Shown here in pieces: positions 1 through 9,646 of a DNA stretch of 64,000 bases. The DNA is from Sphingomonas desiccabilis (lineage in GTDB: Bacteria; Pseudomonadota; Alphaproteobacteria; Sphingomonadales; Sphingomonadaceae), in assembly GCF_004135605.1 (NCBI RefSeq), contig NZ_SDPT01000003.1, forward strand, positions 310,001 to 374,000. Reading direction: 5' to 3'. How positions within the stretch are numbered: position 1 is the first letter of the stretch; each line of letters begins with the position of its first letter. The notes under the pieces are model-generated. The model made no database searches. It was not told the origin of the DNA and saw nothing but the letters and a program-made list of their open reading frames with translations. The position numbers and the translations under genes were made by a program.

Positions 1-2247
1 CAGAAAGCGGTTGCTCGCCGTCGCGCCATTCGTCTCGCGCCAGATGTCGTTCTGCGCCTGGAAGAAGGACACCGCGTCGGAGTAGCCCTTGATCAGGTCT
101 CCGTTGTAGTAATAGGCGTTGGGCGGAGCGGACGTCTTGCCGCGGAAGAAGTTGTCGAAGCTGTAGAGCGACGACCGGCTGGTATCGCCCTGGTTGAAGG
201 TCACGGGAGCGCCCGACCAGACTTCGCTGATCGCGCCCCAGTTGTAGGCGGTGTACCGTACGTCCTGAGAGCGTTCGGCATAGCGTGCACCGAACTTGAT
301 GCGCTGCAGGAACTCGCCATCGTCGAACTTGTAGGCGAAGTCGCCCTTGATCTGATATTCGTCGCCCTTGCTGTGCTCGATGTGGTCCATCGCCGCGCGC
401 CAGAACTGGAAGTCGCGGTTCTGGAAATACTCGGAGTCACTGGCCGCGGCCATGGCCGGGTTCGGCGCCGCCCAGTTCGCCGCCAGCGTCAGCGGCTTGT
501 GCGGGATCACGACCGGGATCTTGCCCGTCAGGTCCAGCTCTTCGTCGGCAAAGGTCGAGCCGAACACGCTCAGGTCGGTGACGTCGTGCTTGGCGTAGGT
601 ATAGTCGACGTCGAGGCCGATCGACCAGTGATCGTCGGGGTTGATCTTGAGGTTGATGCCGACGTCCTTGATCAGGTTCTCGTCATAGACCTGGCGGCGG
701 GAAAGCGACTGCTGCATGCCGCCGGTCGGCACCGTCGTCGTCGCGGAGCCGCTGGAGGCCGTGCGCCAGCCTGAGCCCGGCAGGGTGATGAACCCGCTCT
801 GGAACAGGCCGTTGCTGTCGTACACGTAGTTGGGGAAGGCATTGCCGGCCGGGTTATAGCCATTGCCGCGCTGGTTCTCACCGAAGACGAACTCGCCCGA
901 GCCGTTGAGCTGGCACTCCGCACGCGTGGTCGTGTTGCCCGCTCCGTTGAGCGGGCCGTTGCCGTTCTGCTGACAGCCTGCGGGATAGGTGTTGTACTCC
1001 GACAGGTCGGGCGCCGTCTCGAACGTGTGCTCGCCCCAGGCATTGCTGGAATGGGTGCGCATGAACTGGGCGGTCAGGACCGTACGCCGGTCGGTGCTCT
1101 CCCACTGCACGGCGAGTGCCTGGCCGTCGCGCTTGCGGTCGTAGTCCTGGCTTCGGAACTGTCCGCCGATCGGCGCATAGGCCAGGCTCATCGGGTCGGC
1201 GAAGCCATCTGCGCCGGCGCTCCCGCTGGCGCCGCAGACGTTGGCCGGATTGGGGAAGGAGGCACCCCCGACGCCGGTGACGGTGCCCGGCAGCAGCGTG
1301 GTGCTGTCGGTGTTCCCCGGAAGCTGGTTGCGGCAGGTGACGGTGGTGTTGGTGCCCGTGCCGGTCGCGGCCTGGACGCCGTCGCGCGTCTGGAAATTGG
1401 TGACCTGGATACCGTCGGCGCGGCTCTTGATCCGCGAATAGGAACCGTTGGCAAGGATGCCGATGGTGCCGATCCCGGTTTCCCAGGTGTTGCTGATCAG
1501 CAGCGAGCCGGTCGGCGACCACTTCTTCGCGAAGTCGCCATAGTTCGCCTCGACGCCGCCACCGATATGGAAGCCCTTGTTGTCGAAGGGCTTGCGGGTG
1601 TTGAGGTTGACCGTACCGGCAAGGCCGCCCTCGATCAGGTCGGCAGTCGCGTTCTTGTAGACCTCGACCGAGCCGAGCAGTTCGGAGGGCACGTCGGCGA
1701 AGTTGATCGCCTGGCCGCCGATGCCGGCCGAGAAGGTGTCGCGGCCGTTGAATTCGGACCGCACGAAATTGAGGCCGCGCACGTTGACCCCCGAGCCCTC
1801 GACCGAGAAATGGTCGGGGTCGTTGTTGCCCGCGAAGCGGTTGATCGAGACGCCGGGCACGCGCTGCAGCGCTTCCGTCACCGAGCGATCCGGCAGCGCG
1901 CCGATGTCCTGCGACGTGATCGCATCCACGACGGTGTCGGAGTTGCGCTTGATGTTCTGCGCGTTGGCAAGGCTCTGGCGAATGCCGGTGACGACGACCT
2001 CTTCTGCGCTTCCCGCGTCATCGGGCAGGCTGTCGACGGCATCTTGTGGTGCGGCCTGGTCCGCGCCGGGGCCGCTGGTGGCGGTGGTCGCGCCAGCCGT
2101 GTTCTGGCCGCTCGCCGCGCCCGTCTGCGCATGCGCAGGTGCACCCAGCGCAAACATGCACATTGCCGACGCGGAAACGCCGAATCGGAACGCCTTCTTA
2201 CGGGCGCTGGTCTTCAGACGTGCGTCTTCGGTCACATCGATGAGCAT
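1..2247 (-). CDS. TonB-dependent receptor (3' end outside the window)
   Basis: Outer-membrane receptor that takes up a large substrate with energy from TonB. The frame is open from the ATG at 2247 to the left edge (749 residues, no stop). An N-terminal export signal ends near AHAQ. The plug follows, with a TonB-box-like EEVVVTGIRQSLANA and then the typical sphingomonad/Caulobacter/Xanthomonas series (IGALPDRSVTEALQRVPGVS, VNVRGL, GLAGTVNLNTRKP). The rest is aromatic-rich barrel. The start is supported by a purine-rich GGGAGGGGG just upstream. It is divergent from the halogenase operon, with 233 bp between them. Receptors of this class often take oligosaccharides, but the substrate is not determined here. 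Confidence 0.93.
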   Translation of the reverse strand, partial: MLIDVTEDARLKTSARKKAFRFGVSASAMCMFALGAPAHAQTGAASGQNTAGATTATSGPGADQAAPQDAVDSLPDDAGSAEEVVVTGIRQSLANAQNIKRNSDTVVDAITSQDIGALPDRSVTEALQRVPGVSINRFAGNNDPDHFSVEGSGVNVRGLNFVRSEFNGRDTFSAGIGGQAINFADVPSELLGSVEVYKNATADLIEGGLAGTVNLNTRKPFDNKGFHIGGGVEANYGDFAKKWSPTGSLLISNTWETGIGTIGILANGSYSRIKSRADGIQVTNFQTRDGVQAATGTGTNTTVTCRNQLPGNTDSTTLLPGTVTGVGGASFPNPANVCGASGSAGADGFADPMSLAYAPIGGQFRSQDYDRKRDGQALAVQWESTDRRTVLTAQFMRTHSSNAWGEHTFETAPDLSEYNTYPAGCQQNGNGPLNGAGNTTTRAECQLNGSGEFVFGENQRGNGYNPAGNAFPNYVYDSNGLFQSGFITLPGSGWRTASSGSATTTVPTGGMQQSLSRRQVYDENLIKDVGINLKINPDDHWSIGLDVDYTYAKHDVTDLSVFGSTFADEELDLTGKIPVVIPHKPLTLAANWAAPNPAMAAASDSEYFQNRDFQFWRAAMDHIEHSKGDEYQIKGDFAYKFDDGEFLQRIKFGARYAERSQDVRYTAYNWGAISEVWSGAPVTFNQGDTSRSSLYSFDNFFRGKTSAPPNAYYYNGDLIKGYSDAVSFFQAQNDIWRETNGATASNRFL

Positions 2248-2347
2248 AGTCCCCCTCCCATGTACGTCGACGTCGTGTCGCAGTCATACTGCGCCGCATC
2301 GTTCGACAGGGAGGCTACGACTGGGATTTCTCCCTCGCAAGAGAAAT

Positions 2348-2359
2348 GTTCGCGCTAAC
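2348..2359. promoter_or_regulatory. Possible operator between receptor and halogenase operon
   Basis: GTTCGCGCTAAC is an inverted repeat (GTT-n-GCGC-n-AAC) in the 233-bp divergent region. Its CG-centred form resembles LacI-family operators. Close by, around 2382-2396, are two TTATAG-like hexamers ten bases apart that could be -10 elements. No regulator gene adjoins, so this is a suggestion only. Confidence 0.25.
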
Positions 2360-2480
2360 TTTATTTCGGATGATGTTGCTTTATAGTCACTTATAGCGCT
2401 GGCGAACGCTCCGGCGACTGATAAGAGCGGGGTGAAGCTTCGCCGCAGAGCGATGTGCAAGAAGACGGGCAGGAGGGGGC

Positions 2481-3995
2481 ATGGCCGGGCCGGATCGGCA
2501 GCGTGTCGTGGTGGTGGGAGGCGGCACTTCGGGCTGGATGACCGCGGCCGCCCTGGTGAAGCTGCTGCCCGATCGCTGCCATGTGCACCTCGTCGAATCG
2601 GAAGCGATCGGGATCATCGGGGTCGGCGAGGCGACCCTGCCGCACATCCGCGCCTTCAACGAGCGCCTGGGCATCGTCGAAGCCGAGTTCATGGCCACCA
2701 CCCGCGCCACGTTCAAGCTCGGCATCGAGTTCCGCAACTGGGCACGGATCGACGACAGCTATATCCACCCGTTCGGCACGTTCGGTCGCGGCGCCGGGGA
2801 CGTCCAGTTCCATCACTACTATGCCCGGCTCCTGCACGCGGGCGTCCAGCTTCCTCCGATCGAGGCTTTCTCGATGGCGTGCACGCTTGCGCGGGCGAAC
2901 CGCTTTGCGCCGCCGTCCCCCGACCCGCGCCAGATCGCTTCCACCTTCGGCTACGCCTATCAGTTCGATGCGGTCGCGTTCGCCCCCTACCTCCGCCACC
3001 TCGCCGAGGGGCTCGGGGCGGAGCGCACCGAGGGCAGGATCGTCCATGTCGAGCGCAACGGCGAGACCGGCGATGTCACCGCGGTGCTGCTGGAGGGCGG
3101 CAGGCGGATCGAAGGCGACCTGTTCGTGGACTGTTCGGGCTTTGCGTCGCTGTTGCTCGGCAAGGCGCTCGAAGAGCCGTTCCAGGACTGGTCGCGCTGG
3201 CTGCCCGCAGACCGAGCGGTGGCGCTTCCGTGCCGTACCGTCACCGAAGTCACTCCCTATACCAGTGCCGTCGCCATGCCTGCGGGCTGGCGCTGGCGCA
3301 TCCCGCTCCAGCACCGCACGGGGAACGGCTATGTCTTTTCGAGTGCGTTCCTGTCGGACGAGCACGCCGCCGACGCGTTGACGGCGGCGGTGGAAGGCGT
3401 GCCGATGGCGAGCCCGCGCGTCCTTCGCTTCACGGCCGGGCGGCGCGAACGGAGCTGGGCGCACAACGTCGTGGCGATCGGGCTGTCGGGCGGGTTCCTG
3501 GAGCCGCTGGAATCCACCAGCATCTACCTGGTCCAGCAGGCGATCACGGCGCTGGTGGAGCTGTTCCCGGAGCGTCGCATCTCGGCGGTCGACCGCGACG
3601 AGTTCAACCGCATCGTCGACATGGAATATGATCGGGTCCGCGATTTCCTGATCCTGCACTACCACGCCACGGAACGGAACGACTCCGAGTTCTGGAACTA
3701 CGTGCGGACCATGACCGTCCCGGACAGCCTGGCCGAGAAGATGGCGCTGTTCCGGCGCCGCGGCCGGATCGTGAAATATCGCGAAGGGGCGTTTTTGGAT
3801 GCGAGCTGGGTGTCGGTCTACCTCGGTCAGCGCGTGACGCCCGCCGGCTTCGATCCGCGCGCGGCAGGGCCGACGCTCGAGAGCCTGGTCGCGGGCATGA
3901 AGCAGATGCGGGCGGAGATCCAGGCAGCGGCGTCCGCTATGCCCGACCACCTTTCCTATCTCGGGCGCTACTGCCCGATGGCGGCTGCCGCGTGA
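2481..3995 (+). CDS. Tryptophan-halogenase-like flavoprotein 1
   Basis: FADH2-dependent halogenase family protein of 504 residues, the usual size. The N-terminal dinucleotide fold carries GGGTSGW (about residues 13-19), followed by GVGEAT (48-52). The catalytic lysine is present in TFKLGIEF (K79, the same number as in PrnA). The WxWxIP signature is W270-R-W-R-I-P275, and the catalytic Glu-Ser pair lies in EPLES (E344, S345). By family knowledge, such an enzyme makes hypohalous acid from FADH2, O2 and halide and passes it along a tunnel to the lysine. A strong AGGAGGGGG precedes the ATG. It is the first gene of a tightly packed run. The substrate may be indole-like, but this is not known, and many receptor-linked members are uncharacterised. 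Confidence 0.9.
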   Translation: MAGPDRQRVVVVGGGTSGWMTAAALVKLLPDRCHVHLVESEAIGIIGVGEATLPHIRAFNERLGIVEAEFMATTRATFKLGIEFRNWARIDDSYIHPFGTFGRGAGDVQFHHYYARLLHAGVQLPPIEAFSMACTLARANRFAPPSPDPRQIASTFGYAYQFDAVAFAPYLRHLAEGLGAERTEGRIVHVERNGETGDVTAVLLEGGRRIEGDLFVDCSGFASLLLGKALEEPFQDWSRWLPADRAVALPCRTVTEVTPYTSAVAMPAGWRWRIPLQHRTGNGYVFSSAFLSDEHAADALTAAVEGVPMASPRVLRFTAGRRERSWAHNVVAIGLSGGFLEPLESTSIYLVQQAITALVELFPERRISAVDRDEFNRIVDMEYDRVRDFLILHYHATERNDSEFWNYVRTMTVPDSLAEKMALFRRRGRIVKYREGAFLDASWVSVYLGQRVTPAGFDPRAAGPTLESLVAGMKQMRAEIQAAASAMPDHLSYLGRYCPMAAAA

Positions 3996-5485
3996 CGATG
4001 CTCGACGAGCCGGTGCGCAAGGTCGCGGTGGTCGGCGGCGGCATCGTCGGCTGGTCCGCCGCGGTCGCGTTGAAGCGGCGCGTGCCGGGACTGTCGGTGA
4101 CGATCGTTCCGGTCGCGCCCCCCGACAACGCCCTGGCGGACCGGATGCCGCAGACGCTTCCTTCGGCGATCGGGTTCCACGACGACGTCGGGCTACGCGA
4201 GGAAGACGCGGTGTTGCGCACCGGTGGCGGCTGGCGACTGGGAACGCTGTTCGAGGACTGGGTGCAGGGGCAGCCGGCCTATGTCCACGCCTATGGGAGC
4301 TATGGGCAGCCGTTCGGCACCGCGTCCTTCCACCATCATTGGACGCGCGCCGCCCAAGCCGGGTCGGCGGCGCCTTATGACTCGCATTCGCCGGCGGCGA
4401 TGCTCGCCCGCGCCGGGCGCATGCTCCCGCCGGATCCGGAGCCGGGATCACCGTTCGCGGACATCCAGGCAGGGCTCGTGCTCGATATCGGACGCTACCG
4501 CGCCATGCTCGAAGCCTTCGCGCGCCACCTGGGTGTCGGCGTGCGGGAGGGCGCGGTCGCGGAGGTGCAGCTTCGCGGCGGCGACGGCTTCATCGAGCGC
4601 GTGGCGCTTGCGGATGGCGGATCGGTCGAAGCGGAGCTGTTCGTCGATGCCTCGGGGCCTGGGGGCGTCGTTCGCGGCGCGATCGAAGCCGCGTGGGAGG
4701 ACTGGCGTCCGTGGCTTCCCTGTGATCGCCTGACGCACGCGTCGGCGGCGGCGACGGCCCCGACGACGCTGGATCATGTCATGGCGCTTCCTGCCGGCTG
4801 GCGCTGGCAAAGCTCGCTGCCGGGCGCGACCTTGCACGGGCTCTGCTACGCCAGCGACTTCCTGAGCGACGAGGACGCGAGCCGGTTGCTCGCCGAGGCA
4901 AGCGGAGTCGAGGCCCTGCCGGTGATCGGGTTCCACCAGGGCACGCGTCCCGAACCCTGGGCGCGCAATTGCGTGGCGATCGGGGACGCGGCCGTGGTCA
5001 TCGAGCCGCTCGAATGGACCAACCTCCATCTCGCCCACAGCGCGATCGACCGGATCGTATCGGCGATGCCGGGCAGGGCCTGCCATCCGCTCGAGATCGC
5101 CGACTACAACCGCCAGGCCGTTGCCGAGGGTACGCGCGTCCGCGACTTCGTCCTCTGCCATTATGCGACTGCGCGGCGGCCCGAGCCCTTCTGGCAGCCT
5201 CACGCCGCGCTTCCCGAAAGCCTCGCGCGCACCCTTCGCCTGTTCGCCGAACGCGGGCGGCTGCCCTTTTTCGAGGAGGAGACCTTTGCGCGCGACAGCT
5301 GGCTCGCGATCCTGCTCGGCCAAGGCCTGATACCGCGCCGGATCGATCCGCTGATCGGCACCACGCCGCCCCAGCAGTCGGATGCGGCCATGGCCGGGTA
5401 CCGGGCCGCGATCACGCGCGCGCTGCTCCAATTCCCCACCGCCGCGCAGCACCATGCGGCGCAACACGCACGGATTACCCGATGA
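3992..5485 (+). CDS. Degenerate tryptophan-halogenase-like protein 2
   Basis: Homologue of its neighbours (497 residues) that keeps the FAD fold motif GGGIVGW but has lost the other hallmarks. The GVGEAT region reads DRMPQT. The lysine of the KLGIEF motif is arginine (R82 in WRLGTLFEDW). WxWxIP is reduced to WRWQSS (from W270). The Glu-Ser pair is Glu-Trp (E341, W342). It is probably not a halogenase. It could be another flavoenzyme, a partner subunit or a decaying copy, although the frame is intact and full length. The GTG start overlaps the previous stop by 4 bp (GTGA). An ATG six bases later is an alternative start. Confidence 0.85.
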   Translation: MTMLDEPVRKVAVVGGGIVGWSAAVALKRRVPGLSVTIVPVAPPDNALADRMPQTLPSAIGFHDDVGLREEDAVLRTGGGWRLGTLFEDWVQGQPAYVHAYGSYGQPFGTASFHHHWTRAAQAGSAAPYDSHSPAAMLARAGRMLPPDPEPGSPFADIQAGLVLDIGRYRAMLEAFARHLGVGVREGAVAEVQLRGGDGFIERVALADGGSVEAELFVDASGPGGVVRGAIEAAWEDWRPWLPCDRLTHASAAATAPTTLDHVMALPAGWRWQSSLPGATLHGLCYASDFLSDEDASRLLAEASGVEALPVIGFHQGTRPEPWARNCVAIGDAAVVIEPLEWTNLHLAHSAIDRIVSAMPGRACHPLEIADYNRQAVAEGTRVRDFVLCHYATARRPEPFWQPHAALPESLARTLRLFAERGRLPFFEEETFARDSWLAILLGQGLIPRRIDPLIGTTPPQQSDAAMAGYRAAITRALLQFPTAAQHHAAQHARITR

Positions 5486-7086
5486 ACGAACACACGATCC
5501 GCAATGTCGTCATCGTCGGCGGCGGCACCGCCGGCTGGATGGCCGCCGCGGCGTTCTCGCGCTTCCTCAACAATGGCGTGACCCGCATCACGCTGGTCGA
5601 GTCCGAGGAGATCGGCACGGTCGGGGTGGGAGAGGCGACCATTCCGCCGCTCCTCACCTTCAATCGCATGCTGGGGATCAACGAGAACGACTTCATTCGC
5701 GAGACCGGCGGCACCTACAAGCTGGGGATCGAGTTCGACGGCTGGGGCGAAATCGGCGAGCGCTACTTCCACCCCTTCGGCTCGCACGGACACGATCTGG
5801 GCGGGGTGCATTTCCACCAACTCTACCTGCGCGAGCGCAAGCGCCGGGTGATGCAGGATATCTCTGCCTGGTCGATGAGCGCGGTCGCCGCGCAGGCTGG
5901 AAAGTTCGCGCGCCCGGCCGAAGGTGCGCAGTCGGCGGTGAAGGAGCTGCTCTACGCATTCCACTTCGACGCCAGCCTCTATGCGCGCTTCCTGCGGCGC
6001 TATGCCGAGGCCGGCGGTGTGCAGCGGATCGAGGGCAAGATCGCCGAGGTGGCGGTGCGGCCCGACGACGGTCATGTCGCCGCCCTGAAGCTGGACAACG
6101 GCCAGACGGTGGACGGCGATCTGTTCATCGACTGCTCGGGCTTCCGCGGCCTCCTGATCGAGGAAGCGCTTGAGACCGGCTATGAGGACTGGAGTCGGTG
6201 GCTGCCGTGCGACCGCGCCGTCGCGGTGCCCAGCCGCTACGCGGGCGACCCCGACCCCTTCACCCGCGCCACCGCGCGCGGCGCCGGCTGGCAATGGCGA
6301 ATCCCCTTGCAGCAGCGGATGGGCAACGGGCTGGTCTATTGCAGCGACTTCATGACCGCAGAAGCGGCGGAACGCGAACTCCTCGCCAACCTGGAAGGCG
6401 AGCCCCTCGCCGAGCCGCGCCACCTCTCGTTCGTGACCGGTCGTCGCAAGCTCGGCTGGAACCGCAACGTCGTCGCGCTGGGGCTGTCGTCGGGCTTCGT
6501 AGAGCCGCTGGAATCGACGTCCATCCATCTGGTCCAGTCCGGCATCGCCAAGCTGATCGCGCTGTTCCCGGACCGCCGCTTCAATCCCGTCGAGCGGGAC
6601 GAGTACAACCGCCAGATGCGCGACCTCTACGAAGACGTCCGCGACTTCGTGATCCTCCACTACAAGGCGACCAGGCGGCGCGACACGCCGTTCTGGGACC
6701 GGTGCCGCACGATGGACGTGCCCGAGACCTTGCAGCGCAAGATCGACCTGTTCCGCGCCAAGGGGCGGATCTTCCGCGAGGCAGCCGAGCTGTTCGCGAC
6801 CACCAGCTGGGTCGCGGTCTGCCTGGGCCAGCACATCGTGCCGGAGGAGCACGAGCCTGCCGCCGATGCCCTCGACGAGGACAAGGTGGCAGGCGCTCTG
6901 GAGCAGATGCGGCAGGGGTATCTCCAGGTGGCGGCGCAGCTGCCGACGCATGGGGATTTCCTGCGCCACACCGGCGCCTCGCTCGCGAACGCGCCGGCGC
7001 CTCCGCAGCCCGCGGAAGTGCCGGGGGAACCGAGCTTCTCCTTCGCATCCGAGAAGCCCTTCAACTTCTCGGCCAATCCGCTGTGA
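5482..7086 (+). CDS. Tryptophan-halogenase-like flavoprotein 3
   Basis: Protein of 534 residues with all family motifs: GGGTAGW near residue 13, GVGEAT, catalytic K80 in TYKLGIEF, W-Q-W-R-I-P, and EPLES. It resembles copy 4 more than copies 1 or 5, which suggests local duplication. Unlike its neighbours it carries an extra C-terminal tail of about 40 residues rich in Pro, Ala and Phe, ending FNFSANPL. The ATG overlaps the preceding stop by 4 bp (ATGA), implying translational coupling. Function is inferred from the family: flavin-dependent halogenation, substrate unknown. Confidence 0.9.
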   Translation: MNEHTIRNVVIVGGGTAGWMAAAAFSRFLNNGVTRITLVESEEIGTVGVGEATIPPLLTFNRMLGINENDFIRETGGTYKLGIEFDGWGEIGERYFHPFGSHGHDLGGVHFHQLYLRERKRRVMQDISAWSMSAVAAQAGKFARPAEGAQSAVKELLYAFHFDASLYARFLRRYAEAGGVQRIEGKIAEVAVRPDDGHVAALKLDNGQTVDGDLFIDCSGFRGLLIEEALETGYEDWSRWLPCDRAVAVPSRYAGDPDPFTRATARGAGWQWRIPLQQRMGNGLVYCSDFMTAEAAERELLANLEGEPLAEPRHLSFVTGRRKLGWNRNVVALGLSSGFVEPLESTSIHLVQSGIAKLIALFPDRRFNPVERDEYNRQMRDLYEDVRDFVILHYKATRRRDTPFWDRCRTMDVPETLQRKIDLFRAKGRIFREAAELFATTSWVAVCLGQHIVPEEHEPAADALDEDKVAGALEQMRQGYLQVAAQLPTHGDFLRHTGASLANAPAPPQPAEVPGEPSFSFASEKPFNFSANPL

Positions 7087-8615
7087 GGCCGGACCCGATC
7101 CGCCGCGTGGTGATCGTCGGCGGCGGCACCGCCGGGTGGATGGCGGCGGCAGCGATCACCCGCGTCCTCGGCGAAATGCCCGGCCTGTCGATCGAGCTGG
7201 TCGAATCCGAAGAGATCGGCACCGTCGGGGTCGGCGAGGCGACGATCCCGCAGATCGTGCTGTTCAATAAGATGCTGGGCATCGACGAGGCGGAGTTCGT
7301 CCGCGAGACCCGCGCGACCTACAAGTTGGGCATCGAGTTCGTCGACTGGGTCCGCCCGGGCCACCGCTACGTGCACCCGTTCGGCTTCTATGGCCTCGAC
7401 ATGAAGGGGATCGAGTTTCACCATTTCTGGCTGAAGGGGCGAGAACTCGGCGATCCGACGCCGCTCGACGCCTATTCGCTCGGCATCGTCGGCGGTCTGC
7501 AGGGCCGTTTCGCCCACCCGCGCCCGGACCAGCCTTCCTCGCCGCTATCCAGGCTCGGCTACGCATTCCAGTTCGACGCGGGTCTCTACGCCCGTTTCCT
7601 GCGCCGGCTGGCGGAGGCGAACGGCGCCACGCGGACGGAGGGACGCATCGTCGATGTGGAACGCGATCCGGAGACCGGCCATGTTGCCGCCGTGGTGCTG
7701 CAATCGGGCGCGCGGATCGAAGGCGACCTGTTCCTCGACTGCTCCGGCTTCCGCGGGCTGCTGATCGAAGGCGCGATGGCCGCGGGGTTCGAGGACTGGA
7801 CGCAGTGGCTTCCGTGCGACCGCGCGGTGGCGGTGCCGTGCGCGAACGGCGGCGACCGCCAGCCGCTCACCCGCTCCACCGCGCGCGGTGCCGGGTGGCA
7901 GTGGCGGATCCCGCTCCAGCACCGCATCGGCAACGGCTATGTCTATTCGTCCGCCCATCTTTCCGACGAGGAAGCGGCGGCAACGCTGCTTGCCAACCTC
8001 GACGGCGTGCCGCTCGCCGATCCGCGGCTGCTGCGCTTCACCGCCGGGCATCGGCGGCGCGCCTGGATCGGCAACGTGGTCGCGCTGGGGCTTGCTGGCG
8101 GCTTTCTGGAACCGCTGGAGTCGACCAGCATCCACCTGGTCCAGTCGGCGATCGCGCGGCTGCTCACCTACTGGCCGACCCGCCGGTTCGACCAGCTGGA
8201 GATCGACCGCTTCAACGCCGCCCATGTCTGCGATTACCTGGAAATCCGCGACTTCCTGGTGCTGCACTACAAGGCGACCGAGCGCGCCGACACGCCGTTC
8301 TGGGACTATTGCCGCACGCTCGAACCGCCGCCGGGGCTTGCCGGCAAGCTCGCCATCTTCGGCGCCAACGGCCGGATCTTCCGGGAGGGCAACGAGCTGT
8401 TCACCGAGACGAGTTGGCTCTCGGTGATGGTCGGCCAGGGGGTGGAAGCGGGCGGCTATCATCCGGCCGCCGACCTGCTTTCGGATGCCGAGACGCTGAC
8501 GCGGCTGCAGCATATCCGCCAGGTCATCGCGGATACGGCCTCGCTCCTGCCGCACCAGGACGAGCTTCTTCGCCAAATGGGTTGCGGCCCCGTGCCGCTT
8601 GCCGCCGCGTCATGA
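7083..8615 (+). CDS. Tryptophan-halogenase-like flavoprotein 4
   Basis: Protein of 510 residues. The start is taken at GTG 7083, which overlaps the previous stop (GTGA) and lies eight codons before the conserved VVIVGGGTAGW. Motifs intact: GVGEAT, K81 in TYKLGIEF, the WxWxIP signature as WQWRIP, and EPLES. It is therefore expected to bind FAD and to support halogenation. It is followed without a gap by a cupin-like gene, so the two products are probably made together. Confidence 0.9.
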   Translation: MRPDPIRRVVIVGGGTAGWMAAAAITRVLGEMPGLSIELVESEEIGTVGVGEATIPQIVLFNKMLGIDEAEFVRETRATYKLGIEFVDWVRPGHRYVHPFGFYGLDMKGIEFHHFWLKGRELGDPTPLDAYSLGIVGGLQGRFAHPRPDQPSSPLSRLGYAFQFDAGLYARFLRRLAEANGATRTEGRIVDVERDPETGHVAAVVLQSGARIEGDLFLDCSGFRGLLIEGAMAAGFEDWTQWLPCDRAVAVPCANGGDRQPLTRSTARGAGWQWRIPLQHRIGNGYVYSSAHLSDEEAAATLLANLDGVPLADPRLLRFTAGHRRRAWIGNVVALGLAGGFLEPLESTSIHLVQSAIARLLTYWPTRRFDQLEIDRFNAAHVCDYLEIRDFLVLHYKATERADTPFWDYCRTLEPPPGLAGKLAIFGANGRIFREGNELFTETSWLSVMVGQGVEAGGYHPAADLLSDAETLTRLQHIRQVIADTASLLPHQDELLRQMGCGPVPLAAAS

Positions 8616-9622
8616 CCTATCCGCCACTCCCCGAGATCGATGGCATCGATCGCCGCACCTTCGAAGCGGAGGTGCGGCCGGCCGCCCGCCCGGTGGTCCT
8701 GCGCGGACTCGGTCGCGACTGGCCGGCGGTGAGGGCGGCGCAGACATCCGCCGACAGCGGCATCGCCTATCTCAAGCGCTTCAGCCATCCGCAGCCCGTG
8801 TCCGCGATCCTGGGCGAGCCGGAGATCGGCGGGCACTTTTTCTACACGCCCGATCTGAAGGGGCTGAACTTCGTGCGCGGCCAGAGCCCGCTCGGTCCGT
8901 TCCTGGACCGCCTGCTCCGCGATCGCGACCATGCCCGGCCCTATGCCATGGCAGTCCAGTCGGTGCCGCTGCCGCAACTCCTGCCCGGCTTCACGGACGA
9001 GAACGCGACCAGCCTGCTGCGGGCCTCCGTCGTTCCGCGCATGTGGCTGGGCAATGCGATCCGCGTCGCCACCCACTACGACCTGATGGAGAATATCGGC
9101 GTCGTCGTGATGGGCCGGCGGCGCTTCACCCTGTTTCCGCCCGACCAGATCGCGAACCTGTACATGGGCCCGCTGGAGCTGACCCCGGCGGGAACCCCGA
9201 TCAGCCTGGTCGATCCCGATGCGCCCGACCTCGAACGCTTCCCGCGCTTTGCCGAAGCCGCCAGGTCGGCCCGGTCTGCCACGCTGGAGGCAGGCGATGC
9301 GATCTACATCCCCTTCCACTGGTGGCACGCGGTGGAATCGCTCGATCCGGTCAACGCCTTCGTCAACTATTGGTGGAACCCCGCGCCGGCCGACATGGGC
9401 AATCCCTACGACGCGCTGCTCCACGCGCTTGTCGCGATCGGGTCGCTCCCGGAAGGCCAGCGGGAGGTGTATCGAACCGTGTTCGACCACCTCGTCTTCC
9501 GCCGCAACGGCGAGCCGGCGGCGCATTTGCCACCGGACGTGCAGGGTGTGCTCGGTCCGCCGGACAGGGGCACTGCCGCACGGATGCGGGCAACGCTGCT
9601 GGACAGTTTCTCGCGCTCCTGA
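8612..9622 (+). CDS. Cupin-like (JmjC/cupin_8) protein 1
   Basis: Protein of 336 residues of the cupin-like/JmjC family, possibly an Fe(II)/2-oxoglutarate-dependent hydroxylase. The iron triad is visible: H155-Y-D157 in ATHYD and a distal His in HWWHAV (H239). RRRFTLFPPDQ follows the first strand as in relatives. The ATG overlaps the halogenase 4 stop by 4 bp, so it ends the five-gene coupled run. Relatives commonly sit beside receptors and halogenase-like genes in Caulobacter, Xanthomonas and sphingomonads. The substrate is unknown; protein hydroxylation or small-molecule tailoring are both possible. Confidence 0.85.
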   Translation: MTYPPLPEIDGIDRRTFEAEVRPAARPVVLRGLGRDWPAVRAAQTSADSGIAYLKRFSHPQPVSAILGEPEIGGHFFYTPDLKGLNFVRGQSPLGPFLDRLLRDRDHARPYAMAVQSVPLPQLLPGFTDENATSLLRASVVPRMWLGNAIRVATHYDLMENIGVVVMGRRRFTLFPPDQIANLYMGPLELTPAGTPISLVDPDAPDLERFPRFAEAARSARSATLEAGDAIYIPFHWWHAVESLDPVNAFVNYWWNPAPADMGNPYDALLHALVAIGSLPEGQREVYRTVFDHLVFRRNGEPAAHLPPDVQGVLGPPDRGTAARMRATLLDSFSRS

Positions 9623-9646
9623 CCGCCGGCGCGCGCCGGGAGGCGC

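Noticed and set aside
2391..4451. Long minus-strand frame (686 codons) opposite halogenases 1 and 2
   Set aside because: Arg/Pro/Ala-rich product without a recognisable domain, fully antisense to well-supported genes; a by-product of high GC at third codon positions.
9626..9639. 14-bp palindrome CCGGCGCGCGCCGG between convergent cupin genes as terminator
   Set aside because: A perfect palindrome leaves no loop and there is no T tract; GC repeats of this kind arise by chance in such DNA. Mentioned only in context.
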